This document shows, piece by piece, positions 9,797 through 21,500 of a DNA stretch of 64,000 bases; the stretch's first letter is position 1, and each line of letters opens with the position of its first letter. The stretch covers positions 75,423,910 to 75,487,909 of the forward strand of contig CM043960.1 of assembly GCA_014529385.2 (NCBI GenBank), given 5' to 3'. The position numbers were made by a program, and so were the translations under genes. The DNA comes from Adiantum capillus-veneris. Lineage: Eukaryota > Streptophyta > Polypodiopsida > Polypodiales > Pteridaceae. A model generated the notes under the pieces. The model was not told the DNA's origin. It did no database searches and was given only the letters and a program-made list of their open reading frames with translations.

Positions 9797-11133
9797 CACT
9801 AGAATGGTAACAGGACACTTTTATGTCCTTGGACACTTTTGTGTCATGTTAAGTGACCATTTTGCTTGAATTATTTGAAGAGTATGAAAATGAATTTCTA
9901 GGTGCTATATATCCACAAAGTTGTCTTATGAACTGAAAAAAACTTAGCATTTTTTTTTAGTATCGATCTCACCATTAACCTTAATCTTGCACAACATTTT
10001 TAAACCTAAACTGTGTGAAAAAACGGGTCCTGTTTTTGGCTTTTTTTCAATTTTTGGCAACTATACCACTCTAAACTTCATGTTTGTGAGGTTTAGATGG
10101 CTAGAGGTTAGGCCTTCATAGTTCTCAACATGTCTTGATGCTTGTAGGGAGAGCTAAGTGTTAAAATTGAAAGTTATGACCAATTTACAATAATTGCATA
10201 ATCTTGTTTTTTTGGCCAAAATTAGCACTTTTATGATTTTTTGGTGGCTTTCTTGATATCCAAATTCAATTTTGATTGTGTAAGTGTAATGTATAACATA
10301 AAGCTAATCTTCCTTGAGTTTTGGGGGACCTAATATGCTATATAGCATAGTATATGATGATGGTTGAGTTTTCTGATTGTTGAAGAATACGATACATTTT
10401 AGAGTAGCAAGTATAACTTTCTCAATATTGCTAGTTTCTTAGGCCAATTGTGTGTATTTTGTAGGTAGTAACCATATCTAATCATAGACTACAAACTTGG
10501 CTAGATATTGCGTAGTTTCTATGGGTTTCTAGAGGTCATAATGCTAAACCCAGTTTTTTCATGTTTGCTGTATTTAGCACTTTATCATTGTCCCCCAAGG
10601 TTCCAATTGTAAGAGATCCATTATCCTTTTGACATGCTCCATGGCTCCTTTTGAATCCAGAGGCCCAAAGTGAACTAAGAAAACATGTATATAGTATCTG
10701 TATTGAGCGTGACTATAGAAACTTTGATGATAGGTCCGCAGAATGGCAAAAATGCAACTTTTTTGTACCTTTTTTTTTCCCAAAAAAAAATTAGTGAGGT
10801 AAAAGCAACCATATGTTTTGGTCACCAACCCATTGAAGTTAACGGGGCATTTTATCTCATGTCCTACAAAAATCTCCACTCTTATTTATATGCAATCAAC
10901 CGTAAGAAATTGCTGTTTTGGGCAAAATGCACTGGTCCATCAACTTTGGAGGCTTGTAGTGACCAAGGGATGAGAAAAATTACAAGTTTCTCATTTTTTT
11001 CATATGTAGTAGTTATTGAACTATAAGCTCATGAAAGGATTTTTCAAAATGAGTGGATCTACTATGGTTTTGGAATTTTTTCTCAAAACCCTGAAAGGAC
11101 ACTTTTATGTCCTATTAGGTTTTCATTCTAGTG
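9797..11133. mobile_element. Candidate non-autonomous DNA element with TTAA flanks
   Basis: The left end reads CACTAGAATG, then GGACACTTTTATGTCC. The right end is its inverse, ending in CATTCTAGTG. TTAA lies on both sides (9793-9796 and 11134-11137). Such ends fit a terminal-inverted-repeat element with a TTAA target, as in the piggyBac superfamily, although CACTA...TAGTG would also suit a CACTA element. A third similar end (CTAGTG then TTAA) lies at 11217-11226. No transposase is visible in the 1.3 kb interior, so any element would be non-autonomous. Confidence 0.45.
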
Positions 11134-11243
11134 TTAAATAAACCCTCTAATGCAAGTAGCATTTAATTTAAATTTGTTAAAAAAGGATACTTAAAGTGTC
11201 CTGTTTTGGTACCAAGCTAGTGTTAAAACTCTCTTCTTCTTTT

Positions 11244-11246
<3 letters not shown>

Positions 11247-11320
<74 letters not shown>
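11247..11320. repeat. (CT)n(CA)n compound microsatellite
   Basis: CT repeats to about 11285 are followed by CA repeats to about 11320. Confidence 0.95.
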
Positions 11321-11322
<2 letters not shown>

Positions 11323-11686
11323 ATAGCTAGTTCTGGCATGTTGAATTTTCCCTGGTATATTTTGTTGGGACTGTTGGTCAGGGGTGCCCTTGGTGTATAA
11401 CCGGATTGGATTGATTAGGAATTTTTTTTATAAGTAAGTGGTACCTAATGGTATCTAAACCTTGGTGTTTGGGGTGGATGTTTTGCCTTGCTAGATTCTT
11501 GGTTTGATTGGCTAAGTTTGGAACCCTGGGCGAAATGATGGCTTGAATTTACTAGAGGGCAGTACCTTAATGGTATATAACCCTTGTAATTAATAGGGGT
11601 TATGAGCTTGTGGTGGGTTTCATGGCTCTGCATACCCTGTCACGTTCTGCTTAAACTCATGGTGGCTCACTCCTGGCGGGTTTGCG

Positions 11687-11689
<3 letters not shown>

Positions 11690-11775
<86 letters not shown>
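11690..11775. repeat. (CT)n microsatellite, longest in the window
   Basis: About 86 bases of uninterrupted CT repeat. Confidence 0.95.
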
Positions 11776-11777
<2 letters not shown>

Positions 11778-11864
11778 GAGGCGGCGTTGTTGGTTACCTC
11801 TACCTCTTGATGTTGGGCCCACCTTACTATGCAGGTGGAAGGTTTCCACTAGATCCAAACGCGC

Positions 11865-11910
<46 letters not shown>

Positions 11911-12000
11911 CTTCTCTCTTTGTACCTGGCGGCGTTGCTACACCATTCACCTAATGAGGTCGGGCCCGCCATACAACTGTGCAGGGAGGTGCTACCTGCT
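11776..12000. repeat. Two diverged copies of a GC-rich module separated by a CT tract
   Basis: GGCGGCGTTG near 11779 and near 11929 begins two related blocks. Each continues through GGGCCC, a GCAGG section and a CTAGATCCAAACG or CTGCTCCAAACCC end. A CT tract (about 11863-11907) separates them. The second block runs into CCCTATAAAAAGG near 12007, a TATA-like sequence with no identified gene downstream. Confidence 0.55.
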
Positions 12001-12475
12001 CCAAACCCTATAAAAAGGTGGGCTTTACATGCTCACTTAACATTGATAGTATGTGTGTGTACTTGGGTGTAGTAGTATGTATATTAGAAATGTATACGTC
12101 TTTTCCTACAAAGGGATAGTGTCAAGTGTTGGATCTATGGCAAAGGGCAAGGAGAAGCAGCCATTGTGGAGCTGGCCGCTCCGACTTAATCTCAGGTAAT
12201 TTTTGGCATTAAAATGGACTGTTGTCCGACCGTTTGATGGGTTGTAATTCTCTGGTTGATATTCCTCATGCATATGCCGGTAGAGGTACTTAAATGGCAA
12301 CTTATGCTGTACCATTTTTGTATTTACTACATTGGTCGGTTTTACTCACCTTGTGAGTTAGGAGTGGGTGTTAAATGGCTTATCCTATACATGTGTATGT
12401 GCACCCTTTTTATGTCTGCATATTTGGGTTATAACTTCCTTTTTAGGCTAGGGATGTTTGTTAATATATTTCTAC

Positions 12476-13215
12476 GGCTTGTCATAAGCATATTATAAAG
12501 TATCATTGATAGATTGTATCCTCTTTCAAACACTGGATAATGGTAACCTTAGTTGTGTGTGTTTTTTTTTTAAGGGGGGTGTAAGGATAGAAATTCTGAA
12601 TAAATTTCTGATGTATGACCCTTTATAGTGGGGTTAACCCACTTATGGGGTGTAAAACAGCGGCCTATATGTTTTGGTAAGGTTGCCATGGTGGTTATAC
12701 TTTGGTGGTTATACCTCTAGGCTGGTTGTCGAGCTAACTATTCTGGTGCATATACGGTCCTTGCTATTTGTTTATTGATCTTGGGTAAAATGGCTTAAAC
12801 GGGCAGTATGAATGGTTGGAAACAATGGTTGGTGGTCGAATATGGTTATGGTTAGGATGAGTTGTTAAATATGGTAATTATGGCTGCTCATGAGGCCATA
12901 TGTGGTTTGTCACAGGCATGTAAATAAAGCATTGAAAGGTGGTACTCTCTTTCATTTACTGGATAATGGATGCAGTGATTGTGGGGTCTCTCTTTTTTCT
13001 TTAAAGGGGGGGCCTATGATTGGTGTTCTTCTTGGGGTGGATATATTTGGGGGTGTAAGACAGTGGCTTGTACTTTTAGTAAGGCTGTTGTTGTGGTATA
13101 CTTCTGTTCTTGCGCCTATGGATTGGTTATCAAGCATACCTTTCTTGCAGTTTTTGTGTTGTGTATTTAAAGTTTTGGAAGGATTGTGCATTTTGGCCGA
13201 GTATGATTGGTTGGA
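12476..13215. repeat. Diverged tandem duplication, offset about 435 bp
   Basis: The stretch 12476-12790 is recognisably repeated at 12909-13215. Shared landmarks are CTGGATAATGG, a T-rich run leading into AAGGGGGG, GGTGTAAAACAG versus GGTGTAAGACAG, a GTAAGG(T/C)TG section and a GGTTATC-like section. Divergence is high. The DNA is rich in T and G and I see no gene in it. Confidence 0.55.
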
Positions 13216-13515
13216 AACTTTGTTATGATTGAAAGTGGTCGTTGTGTTGGGTTAGGGTATATGGTTGATATGGTTGTATGTGGGCTGATTCTTGTGGACG
13301 TAAGTGGCTACTTATTGCATCATTAATATGGACCTTGGCAGCACACGCTTTTGGAACATTTGAGGAAATATGGAATAACACATCTATATGGACTATGAAT
13401 TAGGGTATTAGTACTCATACTTATTACCTTACATTTGGCTTTCAACTCTGACTAAGGGGGTGTAGGAATTACTTACTTAATGTCTTTTTATGTTACAGGT
13501 GATTCTAAAGTATAG

Positions 13516-13710
13516 ATTGATTGCACATATGAGCATTGTAACTTAACAGAAAAAATAGCGGCCATTAATGCCAAACACTTTAAAGTCCAAAAACAGGTAT
13601 ATGTGGCCCACCTTGAGGCTAAAATGCTTCATAAAACTCGTCTCCGGCCTTATCTCATGAGAGATTATAAAGCACAAGGGGCTTCATATGGTTTTTCCCC
13701 TTGTAAATGA
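13516..13710 (+). pseudogene. Coding-like segment, possible 5' part of the Penelope-like ORF
   Basis: An open stretch of 64 codons reads IDCTYEHCNLTEKIAAINA and later RLRPYLMRDYKAQG, ending at TGA 13708. The composition looks like protein, and the segment precedes the decayed reverse transcriptase on the same strand. A T-rich AG lies just before it and a TAG at 13513 closes the frame upstream. The link with the RT gene is inferred from order and strand only. Confidence 0.35.
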
Positions 13711-14297
13711 TTGTGTCGGAATATATGATTAACTTGACCTTTCTTATTATTTGTCTTTGAAAGCAATCTAGTTGGGTGTCATCTATAACATGTGGGATAC
13801 ACATACATCACCTACATACGGTGCCAATGCTAACTAAATGTTGTGTTGTTTCCATGGGTGTAGGTGAGGGTTACCTTCTCAACTATGGTTTTCAAAGTTC
13901 CCTGGCTTGAAGATGGCGGACTTATAAATCTTCAGGCTCTTAATTCTCTTATACTTGTGTATAAAGTCTGTTTTGTACTATGAATGGAGTTATACCACCT
14001 TTTTATTGACATAGTTTTTAGTGTCTTTTGTAATTGAAAGGATTCTTTGGTGTTTATGCTATAATTGTTCCTGGAACACACACACACCTAACACCAAGAG
14101 TAATGTTGATACTATTCAAAGACCTAGTTACTATATTTTATCCCTCGGCTTCTGTCCTAAATAGAATTAACTGGGACCAACCCCTGTGGGATGGGGCTCT
14201 CTTCACATGTCCCTTATAGGTTCTCTTGGTCTGTTGAAGGCTAAAGAGGCTACCACTTCTTACAACTAGTCGTTTATTTCTCTAATTAATACCTTGT

Positions 14298-15548
14298 TTG
14301 ACCATGCAAAGCTTAACACTTTCTCAAGGGTTAGAGTTTTCCACTGAGCCTCTTTCTAAAGCCTTGCTTCAAGTTCTTAGATGCATTCATGACCCTTTGG
14401 CATCTAAAATATTAGCAGGAGCTTCTGCTGATCTAGCCAACTCCTTGGTTCAAACTATGTCGTTTGATAAGTGTGTTCATACCCTTGCCCAACTTGTCGA
14501 CAACTCTAAAGAAGGGGTAGCAGATCTGTCTGAATTCATAGAGAATATTCCCACTCTGACTCTTGCTCACAAAGGAGAGTTAATTAGCCAAATTCTCCTC
14601 TGAAGGTGTTGAAATGACCGACTACTTGAGCAAATTGTGTGGTCTCACCCCTGGGTTTGTTTTAGCTCCTTCAATTCCAGTACAAATTATATCCAACAGT
14701 TTATTTTGTAGGGATCCCTTGGCCCTAGATGCTATCAAAGCCTTTCAAAAAGAGATGTGTTCTCTCAGTAAGACCTCGCCGCTTATTGAAATGGTACCTA
14801 ATGTCTCTCGGTTTTTTCCCTTCTTACCTTCCAAACAAGTTGAAATCAAATCCCTTGGTGTGGACCATCCCCTTTGGGCCCTTCCCAACAAAGGCTTTTT
14901 ATCTCCTATCTCTATCGAAACCTGGGTCTTTTTAGCTAATCTTTCGGCATCTTAGATAGAAGAATCACGACTCAAAGTATTAAGAGGCGTCTAGTCTCTT
15001 GATAAGGGTGACCTTATTAAAGCTCCTTTCACTATGTGGTTTCTTGATACAAAGAAATGTGGCTCAAACACTGCTTGATGGAGTTCTCCAAAAGTAAGTC
15101 TGAGTACTAAACTGAGTCTATTTTAAACATTTACAAGCCTTATGTCAAATGTGCTTGTCGATTTCTTGACCCTAAGGATTCTTGCGAATCAAGAATTATC
15201 TGGTTTGATCATGCTATATGGTATTCCCTCAATAGCTTGGATCTCATGTTTCCTGACACTCCTTCTGCTCACTACCTCTCCCTTTTCTGCTCTTGGCTTG
15301 GAGACCAGGCCAAGGAACTTGTGCTAGCTCAGATGGCTTTTATTCAGTCTCACACCCTTATGATCTCTCTTCTCAAAGAGCTGGCGGTAGAAAAACGTGG
15401 GCTTCTTTTGACTACATATGGTAACTATCTTGGTATTAAAACCCTTCTTGGCTTGCTAAAACCTAATATGTTGAAGATTTCCCTACTCTTAAAAGACCCA
15501 ATTCTCTCATATCCCCCACTTCTTCATACACGTCATTTTTTACTCTAG
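14298..15548 (+). pseudogene. Decayed coding region upstream of the Penelope-like RT
   Basis: Successive open frames on the plus strand look like one protein broken by frameshifts and stops. Pieces include LSKALLQVLRCIHDPLASK (14298-14603), DPLALDAIKAFQKEMC (14614-14955) and MDLMFPDTPSAHYLSLF (15237-15548). I do not recognise a domain. Strand, spacing and composition suggest it is the N-terminal part of the element whose RT follows from 15649. Confidence 0.4.
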
Positions 15549-15648
15549 CCTCTTCTTCTGTTGAGTCTTATGGAGGGAGAGGGAAAGCAAGAAGCATGAT
15601 GAGAGGGAGAGACAGAGGGTATCCTATCAAACACTTGTTGGAATTGTA

Positions 15649-17176
15649 ATGCAGGTACTATGTAATGGGGTTGGCAGAATGCATCTTATATTTCATGAAG
15701 GAAATGGGCACGGAATTTTTGTTCATTGCGTCTTTGCCAACAAAATTTTAGAATTCTTTTCACCTTGTTTTATATTTAAAAAATTCTTTCTCTCTACCTT
15801 TGGTAATTTGGATCTACTAAGCCAAGCTAGGATAGGATGGAGATTTATTGAATCTTTACTACATCTAGTATACTCTAATGAGTTTCTTATGAAGGGGAAA
15901 CCCTTGGCATGTGATTGTCATTTATGGGGTGGGTTTACATTGGATTTTGGCCTTCTTGGAAAGCATGTATGTACCACGAATCTATCTATTAATGAGAATA
16001 GCTCTGTAAGATGCCTCCTTTCCAAAGGCCTCAATCACATACCTCCTCTACCACTTAATTCTCATATTGCTTTAAAAGCACTTACTGAATGTCTGGCCGA
16101 CTTGGTCAGCAAACTTCAATTGGAGTTATCAATTCATCATGAATTGAACAAAACATTGGTGGCAGTCTTTACCATACTAGTTTCACAACTCCCACATGAG
16201 TGGTTACATACTGATTCTACATGGCTTTCCACTGATCTTTCTCTAGACTTTCGCAAGATTAAATCGAAATGGTTCATTGTTGGTTTAGATAACCATCTAA
16301 CACGGCATCTGTCATCTGCAAAAAGCTTTCCTTTGAAGTGGTTGAAAACCACCTCAAAGGTGGCGAGTTCTGCTACATTGAAGAAAACCTGGATATTTAT
16401 TACCCAGAGGACATGCAAAAGTATGACTGAATTAGGGTTTCAGGGGGATAACACTAAACTTCCCATCCTATTTCCAACTTTTAAAAGTCATAAAAGTAAA
16501 TTTCGATGGATCTCAGATGCTTACAATTGCCTTTTCTCCGATATTATGAAACATGTCACTAAAGGACTCAATTTGATATGTGATGAGCTCAAAAACATAT
16601 GTGCTATTAAAAGGGAAGATGTTCTAGGCGCTTCTCAAAGGTGGACATCCAACTTTTTTGGGTGATTGGTAACGCGTCTAATGTAATCTTAAACCTCACA
16701 TCTGCCATTTATTCAGTATATACAACTGATATTACCCAATGCTACGAAAATATCCCTCTAGTAGGTGAATATGGTCTCATAAATGTATTGAATTTTCTCA
16801 TAGACTTGGCCTTCTCCAATAAATCCAAAGAAGGGTTTTCTGGCATGTCCTTTGTTAAGACAGCTAGGTGGGTAAAGAAAGTAAGGAAGGCCTCTCCTCT
16901 TCACATGAATAGTAGGCAGTTTCAAATTATCATTTAATGGGTTCTGAACCACTGCTATGTTGTACTTGGTAATTGTTGCTTTCATCAAACGTGTGGCATT
17001 CCTATGGGATTCTCTTGTTCTCTTGCTATGTGTAACCTTTATTTACTATATTTTGAATATAAATGGATTATTAGGCATACTTCCCATGAGGATGGGCTAT
17101 CTTTGCTCATAAAGTGTAATCGTACTTTTAAATTTATGGATGACATATTAAGTATCAATCATCCCAACTTTGCCCA
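15649..17176 (+). pseudogene. Penelope-like reverse transcriptase, 5' portion
   Basis: The first frame (15649-16665) contains KSKFRWISDAYN (about 16492-16530), which fits the PKFRP region of Penelope-like RTs. After a frameshift near 16640 the RT core continues in another frame: TDITQCYENIP (motif A, about 16725), an in-frame TAA at 16935, TCGIPMG (motif B, about 16993) and FKFMDDIL (motif C, about 17130). The pattern D-x6-Y-x-NIP, GIPMG and DDIL is typical of Penelope-like elements and their telomerase-related kin, not of LINE or LTR RTs. No GIY-YIG endonuclease was found, so it may be an endonuclease-lacking type. The gene is cut a few codons after motif C by the Copia insertion and resumes at 22868. 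Confidence 0.7.
17172..17176. repeat. Target-site duplication of the young Copia element (left)
   Basis: GCCCA directly precedes the 5' LTR and recurs exactly at 22863-22867 after the 3' LTR. Confidence 0.95.
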
Positions 17177-17363
17177 TGTTGGGTTAAAGGCCCGTGTGCC
17201 CGGCTGCCCGTTGTTCAGCCGCCCATGTACAGCCATTCATTTACTCATTCATAATAACTATACTCATAACTACACATTGTAGTGTGAGTACCGCCCCGCC
17301 ACACACTGTGTCTATCTCCTTCTTCGTGTTGGCTCTCTGTGTGTGTGCTCTCCGATCCCAACA
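17177..17363 (+). repeat. 5' LTR of young Copia
   Basis: The 187-bp direct repeat starts with TG and ends with CA. Its 3' part is rich in GT and CT dinucleotides (TCTCTGTGTGTGTGC). Confidence 0.97.
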
Positions 17364-17365
17364 AG

Positions 17366-17377
17366 TGGTATCAGAGC
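17366..17377 (+). promoter_or_regulatory. Primer binding site, initiator tRNA-Met
   Basis: TGGTATCAGAGC, two bases after the 5' LTR, is the standard plant Copia site complementary to the 3' end of initiator tRNA-Met. Confidence 0.95.
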
Positions 17378-18532
17378 TTGGTAGTGAGAGCATTGAGAGC
17401 TTCATCATCATTGTTGAGTGTGTTGAAACTTGCTGCTGTTTCATTGCCGTTTTTCGGTTTCGCGCACGCGCGCATTTCTAAAGAGCAGAAGGTTTTTCTG
17501 AGCTTGGCATTGGAAGGTTCAGCACTCTGCGAGTATTTTCAGCATGCATCCTGCGATTTAACCCCCCTTTCGGAGCCATTCGTGCCATTAGAAATCCCAT
17601 CCGAGCTACAGACTAGGAGCTACGTTTTTCATCTCTCTTTGGTAGTTTTCTGCTGCCAGAGCTTCCATAGCCATTACAGGTGCCATTGTTGTAGTGTCTT
17701 CCACTTACGTGAGCCCACAACTCATTTGAGAGTGTGTAGCCTCTTCTTGGAGTGGCCTCATACACACAGATAGAGTGGGAGTTTGGCGACATTGTCTTCT
17801 TCGACTACAGGTGCAGGTACAGGTACAGGTACGGGTATAGGTTACAGGTTACAGGGAGCTTTGGATATAGGTTTCTTCTGTGGTTACAAAACATGTATTT
17901 TGACTGTGGGACAGTCATGCATATGGTTGTGGTTTGAGTGGGAGCTTCTACTCTTCTGGGCAGTCTGTTTATGCGTGTTCTTGAGCTACAGGTTGACATC
18001 ATCTATGTATGTTGATGGATGTGGATATGGCAGTTTGACAGACACTCTTTATGCATGATATTGTGGAGATTTGGTTCACTTATACATAGAACGGGTTTGC
18101 TCTTGCTTGCAGTGTTGCGGTTTGAGTACGGATAGGTACTTGGTTGACAGTAGAGATTGGACTTCGTTGAGCTTGTGCATTGGTTATATGCTCACTTGGA
18201 TCCATTTATGCTCACGGATTTGTGTAAGCTTGGTCAGCTTATGTCTCTATTGTGGTTATTCAGACATGGAGTATGTTTATGCCTCTATGACAGCTCATTG
18301 TTGATGCATTTTGTGGCACAGTTTGCCTAGGCCGGTTGAGTTACAGGTGTCACGGGTTTATGCATTTGTTTGTGGATTTCTACGTACGTTTTTTGACCAT
18401 ATTATGGGCTGATTTATACTCTATGCGTTTGCTCTTTGATTGAGCAGCAGGTGTTGTCAGATTTGCAACACTACTTTGTTGTGGCAGTTTGTTGGTTGGT
18501 TACAGGTTTCTCATCGTTGCATTCTTGTTGTA
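17378..18532 (+). other. Untranslated leader of young Copia
   Basis: About 1.15 kb separate the primer site from the Gag start codon. It contains a short GTACAGGTACAGG tandem near 17812 and open frames without recognisable motifs. The length is somewhat large for a plant Copia leader. Confidence 0.6.
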
Positions 18533-21500
18533 ATGGGCACTAAAGAGGACACAGTTTTCAATATTGAGAAGTTGGATGGTGCTAACTTCTCATATTGGAA
18601 AGATCAAATTTGGGATGTCTTGGTGCAGAAGAAACATATTCGACCTCTAAAGTTGCAGGGAGTTAAGCCAGAGAACATGGAGAGGGATGATTGGGAGGAG
18701 TTAGATGAGATGTGCAGGTCTACCATTAGGCTTTCCCTTTCAAAGTCTCTTTATTACAATGTGAAAGATGCACAGGGTGGAGCTTATGAGCTATGGCAAC
18801 GGATTTGCGATATGTATGATAAGCATTCAGCTGCTTCTATGGTGTATTGGATTAAAAAGCTTATTGATTTGCGAATGGAGGAAGGTGCTTCCATGAATGC
18901 GCATTTGAATGAGTTCAATACAATTTTCAGCCAACTTGCTACGCAGGAAATTACGTTTGAGGAAAATGTAAAAGCTATGTTTTTACTTGTCACGTTGTCT
19001 GAGTCATGGGACACATTTAGGACAGCCATAAGTAACTCGGTTCCTGCGAATGAGTTGACAAGTACTAATGTGGAGTCTAGTCTTCTCACGGAAGAGATTA
19101 ATCGAAAGAATAATGCAGGTAGTAAGTCTTCTAGTGCAATGGTTGTCAGAGGCAGGACTATGGACAAGTATAAGTCCAACAGGGGTAAATCTAGAAGCAA
19201 GTCCCGTGCAGGCACAAGTAAAAAGGATGTGGAATGTTTTCATTGTGGTAGAAAAGGCCATTTCAAAAAGGATTGCTACAAGTGGAAAAGGGAAAATGGA
19301 GATGGTAAGAAGAAAGACCATGATGCTAAGGACAAGCCTAAATCCAATGTCAAGATTGAGGAGTTAAATGCAACACAGGGAGAGTGTAGCTCTCAAGATG
19401 ACCATGTATGTGCTCCGACTAGTGCTACTAGTGAAGAGCTTGGTGATGTGTTGCTTGCATCCTATTTTGATGACGCTTTTCTTCTCACTCATGAGCGTAG
19501 TATGCCTATGGATTGGGTCATTGACAGTGGTGCTTCTTTTCACGTTACGCCTCATAGGTCGTGGTTTCATGACTATGATGCTTCGAGCACAGGTACTGTC
19601 AGGATTGCCGATGGGCGTTCTATGCAAATTCATGGCATTGGGGATATTCATTTGGCTATGCCAAACTCTACTACGTTTGTCTTGCAGCGTGTGCGTCATG
19701 TGCCGGCTCTTGCAAAAAGCTTGATTAGTGTGGGTCAGTTGGATTCACTTGGTTTCAATGTATCTTTTGGTGATGGAGGTTGGAAGATCACTAAGGGCAG
19801 CCTTGTTTTGGTTAAAGGTGCTAAGAGGAATACGTTGTATTCCCTTTGTGTAGCTAGTGTGGCTGATCACATTGTGGGGATCACTGAGCAACCTCCTGCT
19901 TCTTTATGGCATCAGCGTTTGGGGCATATGTCACTAAAAGGTTTGAAGTTATTGGCACGTGCGGATTACATTCCCGTTTCAGATTTTGGTGGTTTTGAGT
20001 TTTGTAAGCATTGCCTTTATGGTCGACATGCTCGGTCTTCTCATAAGAAAAGTGTTCCACACAGATCTTTGGAAAAGCTGGCTTTGGTGCATAGTGATGT
20101 ATGTGGGCCGATGCCCAATGCTTCTCTTGGAGGTGCTATGTACTTTGTTACGTTCATTGATGATGCTAGCAGGAAGGTATGGGCATACCCCATTCGTAAG
20201 AAGGATATGGTGTTTGATATATTTAAGCAATGGTTGGCTCTTGTTGAGAACCAATCAGGTTGTAAGTTGAAGTGCTTACGTACGGACAATGGGGGTGAAT
20301 TTATGTCTCATGCTTTCACAACATTATGTGTTGAGAAGGGTATACGGCGCGAGCTTAGTGCTCCCTATACACCTCCTCAAAATGGTGTGGCAGAGCGCAT
20401 GAACAGGACTATACAGGAAAAAGTCCGTAGTATGCTTTCTATGGCTGGTTTGTCAAATGGATTTTGGGCTGAAGCTGTTGCCACTTCTGTGCATTTGATA
20501 AATCGTTCACCTAGTGTTCCTTTGGGCTTCAAAGTGCCTGAAGAGGTATGGACAGGTTTGCCACCTTCGTATGGTCACCTTCGTGTTTTTGGCTGTGAAG
20601 CTTATGTACATGTACCTAAGGCAAAACGCAGCAAATTGGATCCAAAGAGCAAGAGATGTATCTTCTTGGGTTATGGTAGCTCTGGTGAGATGGGTTATCG
20701 ATTGTGGGATCCTATTGATAGGAAGATTGTGCGCAGCCATGATGTTGTTTTTCATGAGGACTCTATGTATAGAGCATCACCGCGAACGGTTGAGGTTCGG
20801 CGTGTGATATTTGAGGAGGATAGTCATCGGTATGATGGTCCCATGGCTGCTCGTGGGCAGCCCATTGACCCTCAAGTGGGAGATCAGCCCTTGTTGGGAG
20901 ATCATGTAGATGTGGGACAGCCAGATCAGCCCTTGTTGGGAGATCATGTAGATGTGGGACAGCCAGATGCACCTCTTGCACAGTCTTTGAGGCGTTCAGA
21001 GCGGCGTGCAAGACAGCCTCAGCGTTTTGTGCCTTCTATGGATTATGTATTGTTGACTGATTGCGGGGAGCCATCATGTTATGATGAGGCCATGTCTAGT
21101 GTTGACAAGCTCAAGTGGGAGCAGGCTATGCAGTCAGAGATGGATTCGTTGATCCAAAATGAAACGTGGGAGCTTACTCCTTTGCCAAAGGGTAAGAAGG
21201 CACTACCATGCAAGTGGGTTTACAAGATAAAATTGTGTTCAATGGATGCAAAGCCTAGGTACAAAGCAAGGCTTGTGGCTAAAGGATTCAAGCAACAGAA
21301 GGGCATTGATTTTGACGAGATCTTCTCCCCAGTGGTGAAGATGTCTACTTTGCGTATGTTGTTTGCCTTGGTAGCTATAGAAGACATGGAGTTGAAGCAA
21401 ATGGATGTAAAGACAGCTTTCTTACATCCGGACTTGCACGAGGATTTGTACATGGAGCAACCAAGTGGGTTTGTTATTCATGGTTCAAAGAAGATGGTAT

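Noticed and set aside
9797-11133. Transposase gene inside the TTAA element
   Set aside because: Open frames near 10574-11026 on both strands show no DDE-transposase motif and overlap each other.
12005-12020. Promoter at CTATAAAAAGG
   Set aside because: A TATA-like word alone, with no gene or transcript-like structure downstream, is not sufficient.
18440-18532. Upstream start for the young Copia polyprotein
   Set aside because: The extra 31 residues have no Gag similarity and no ATG at 18440; ATG 18533 fits the usual Copia Gag start.
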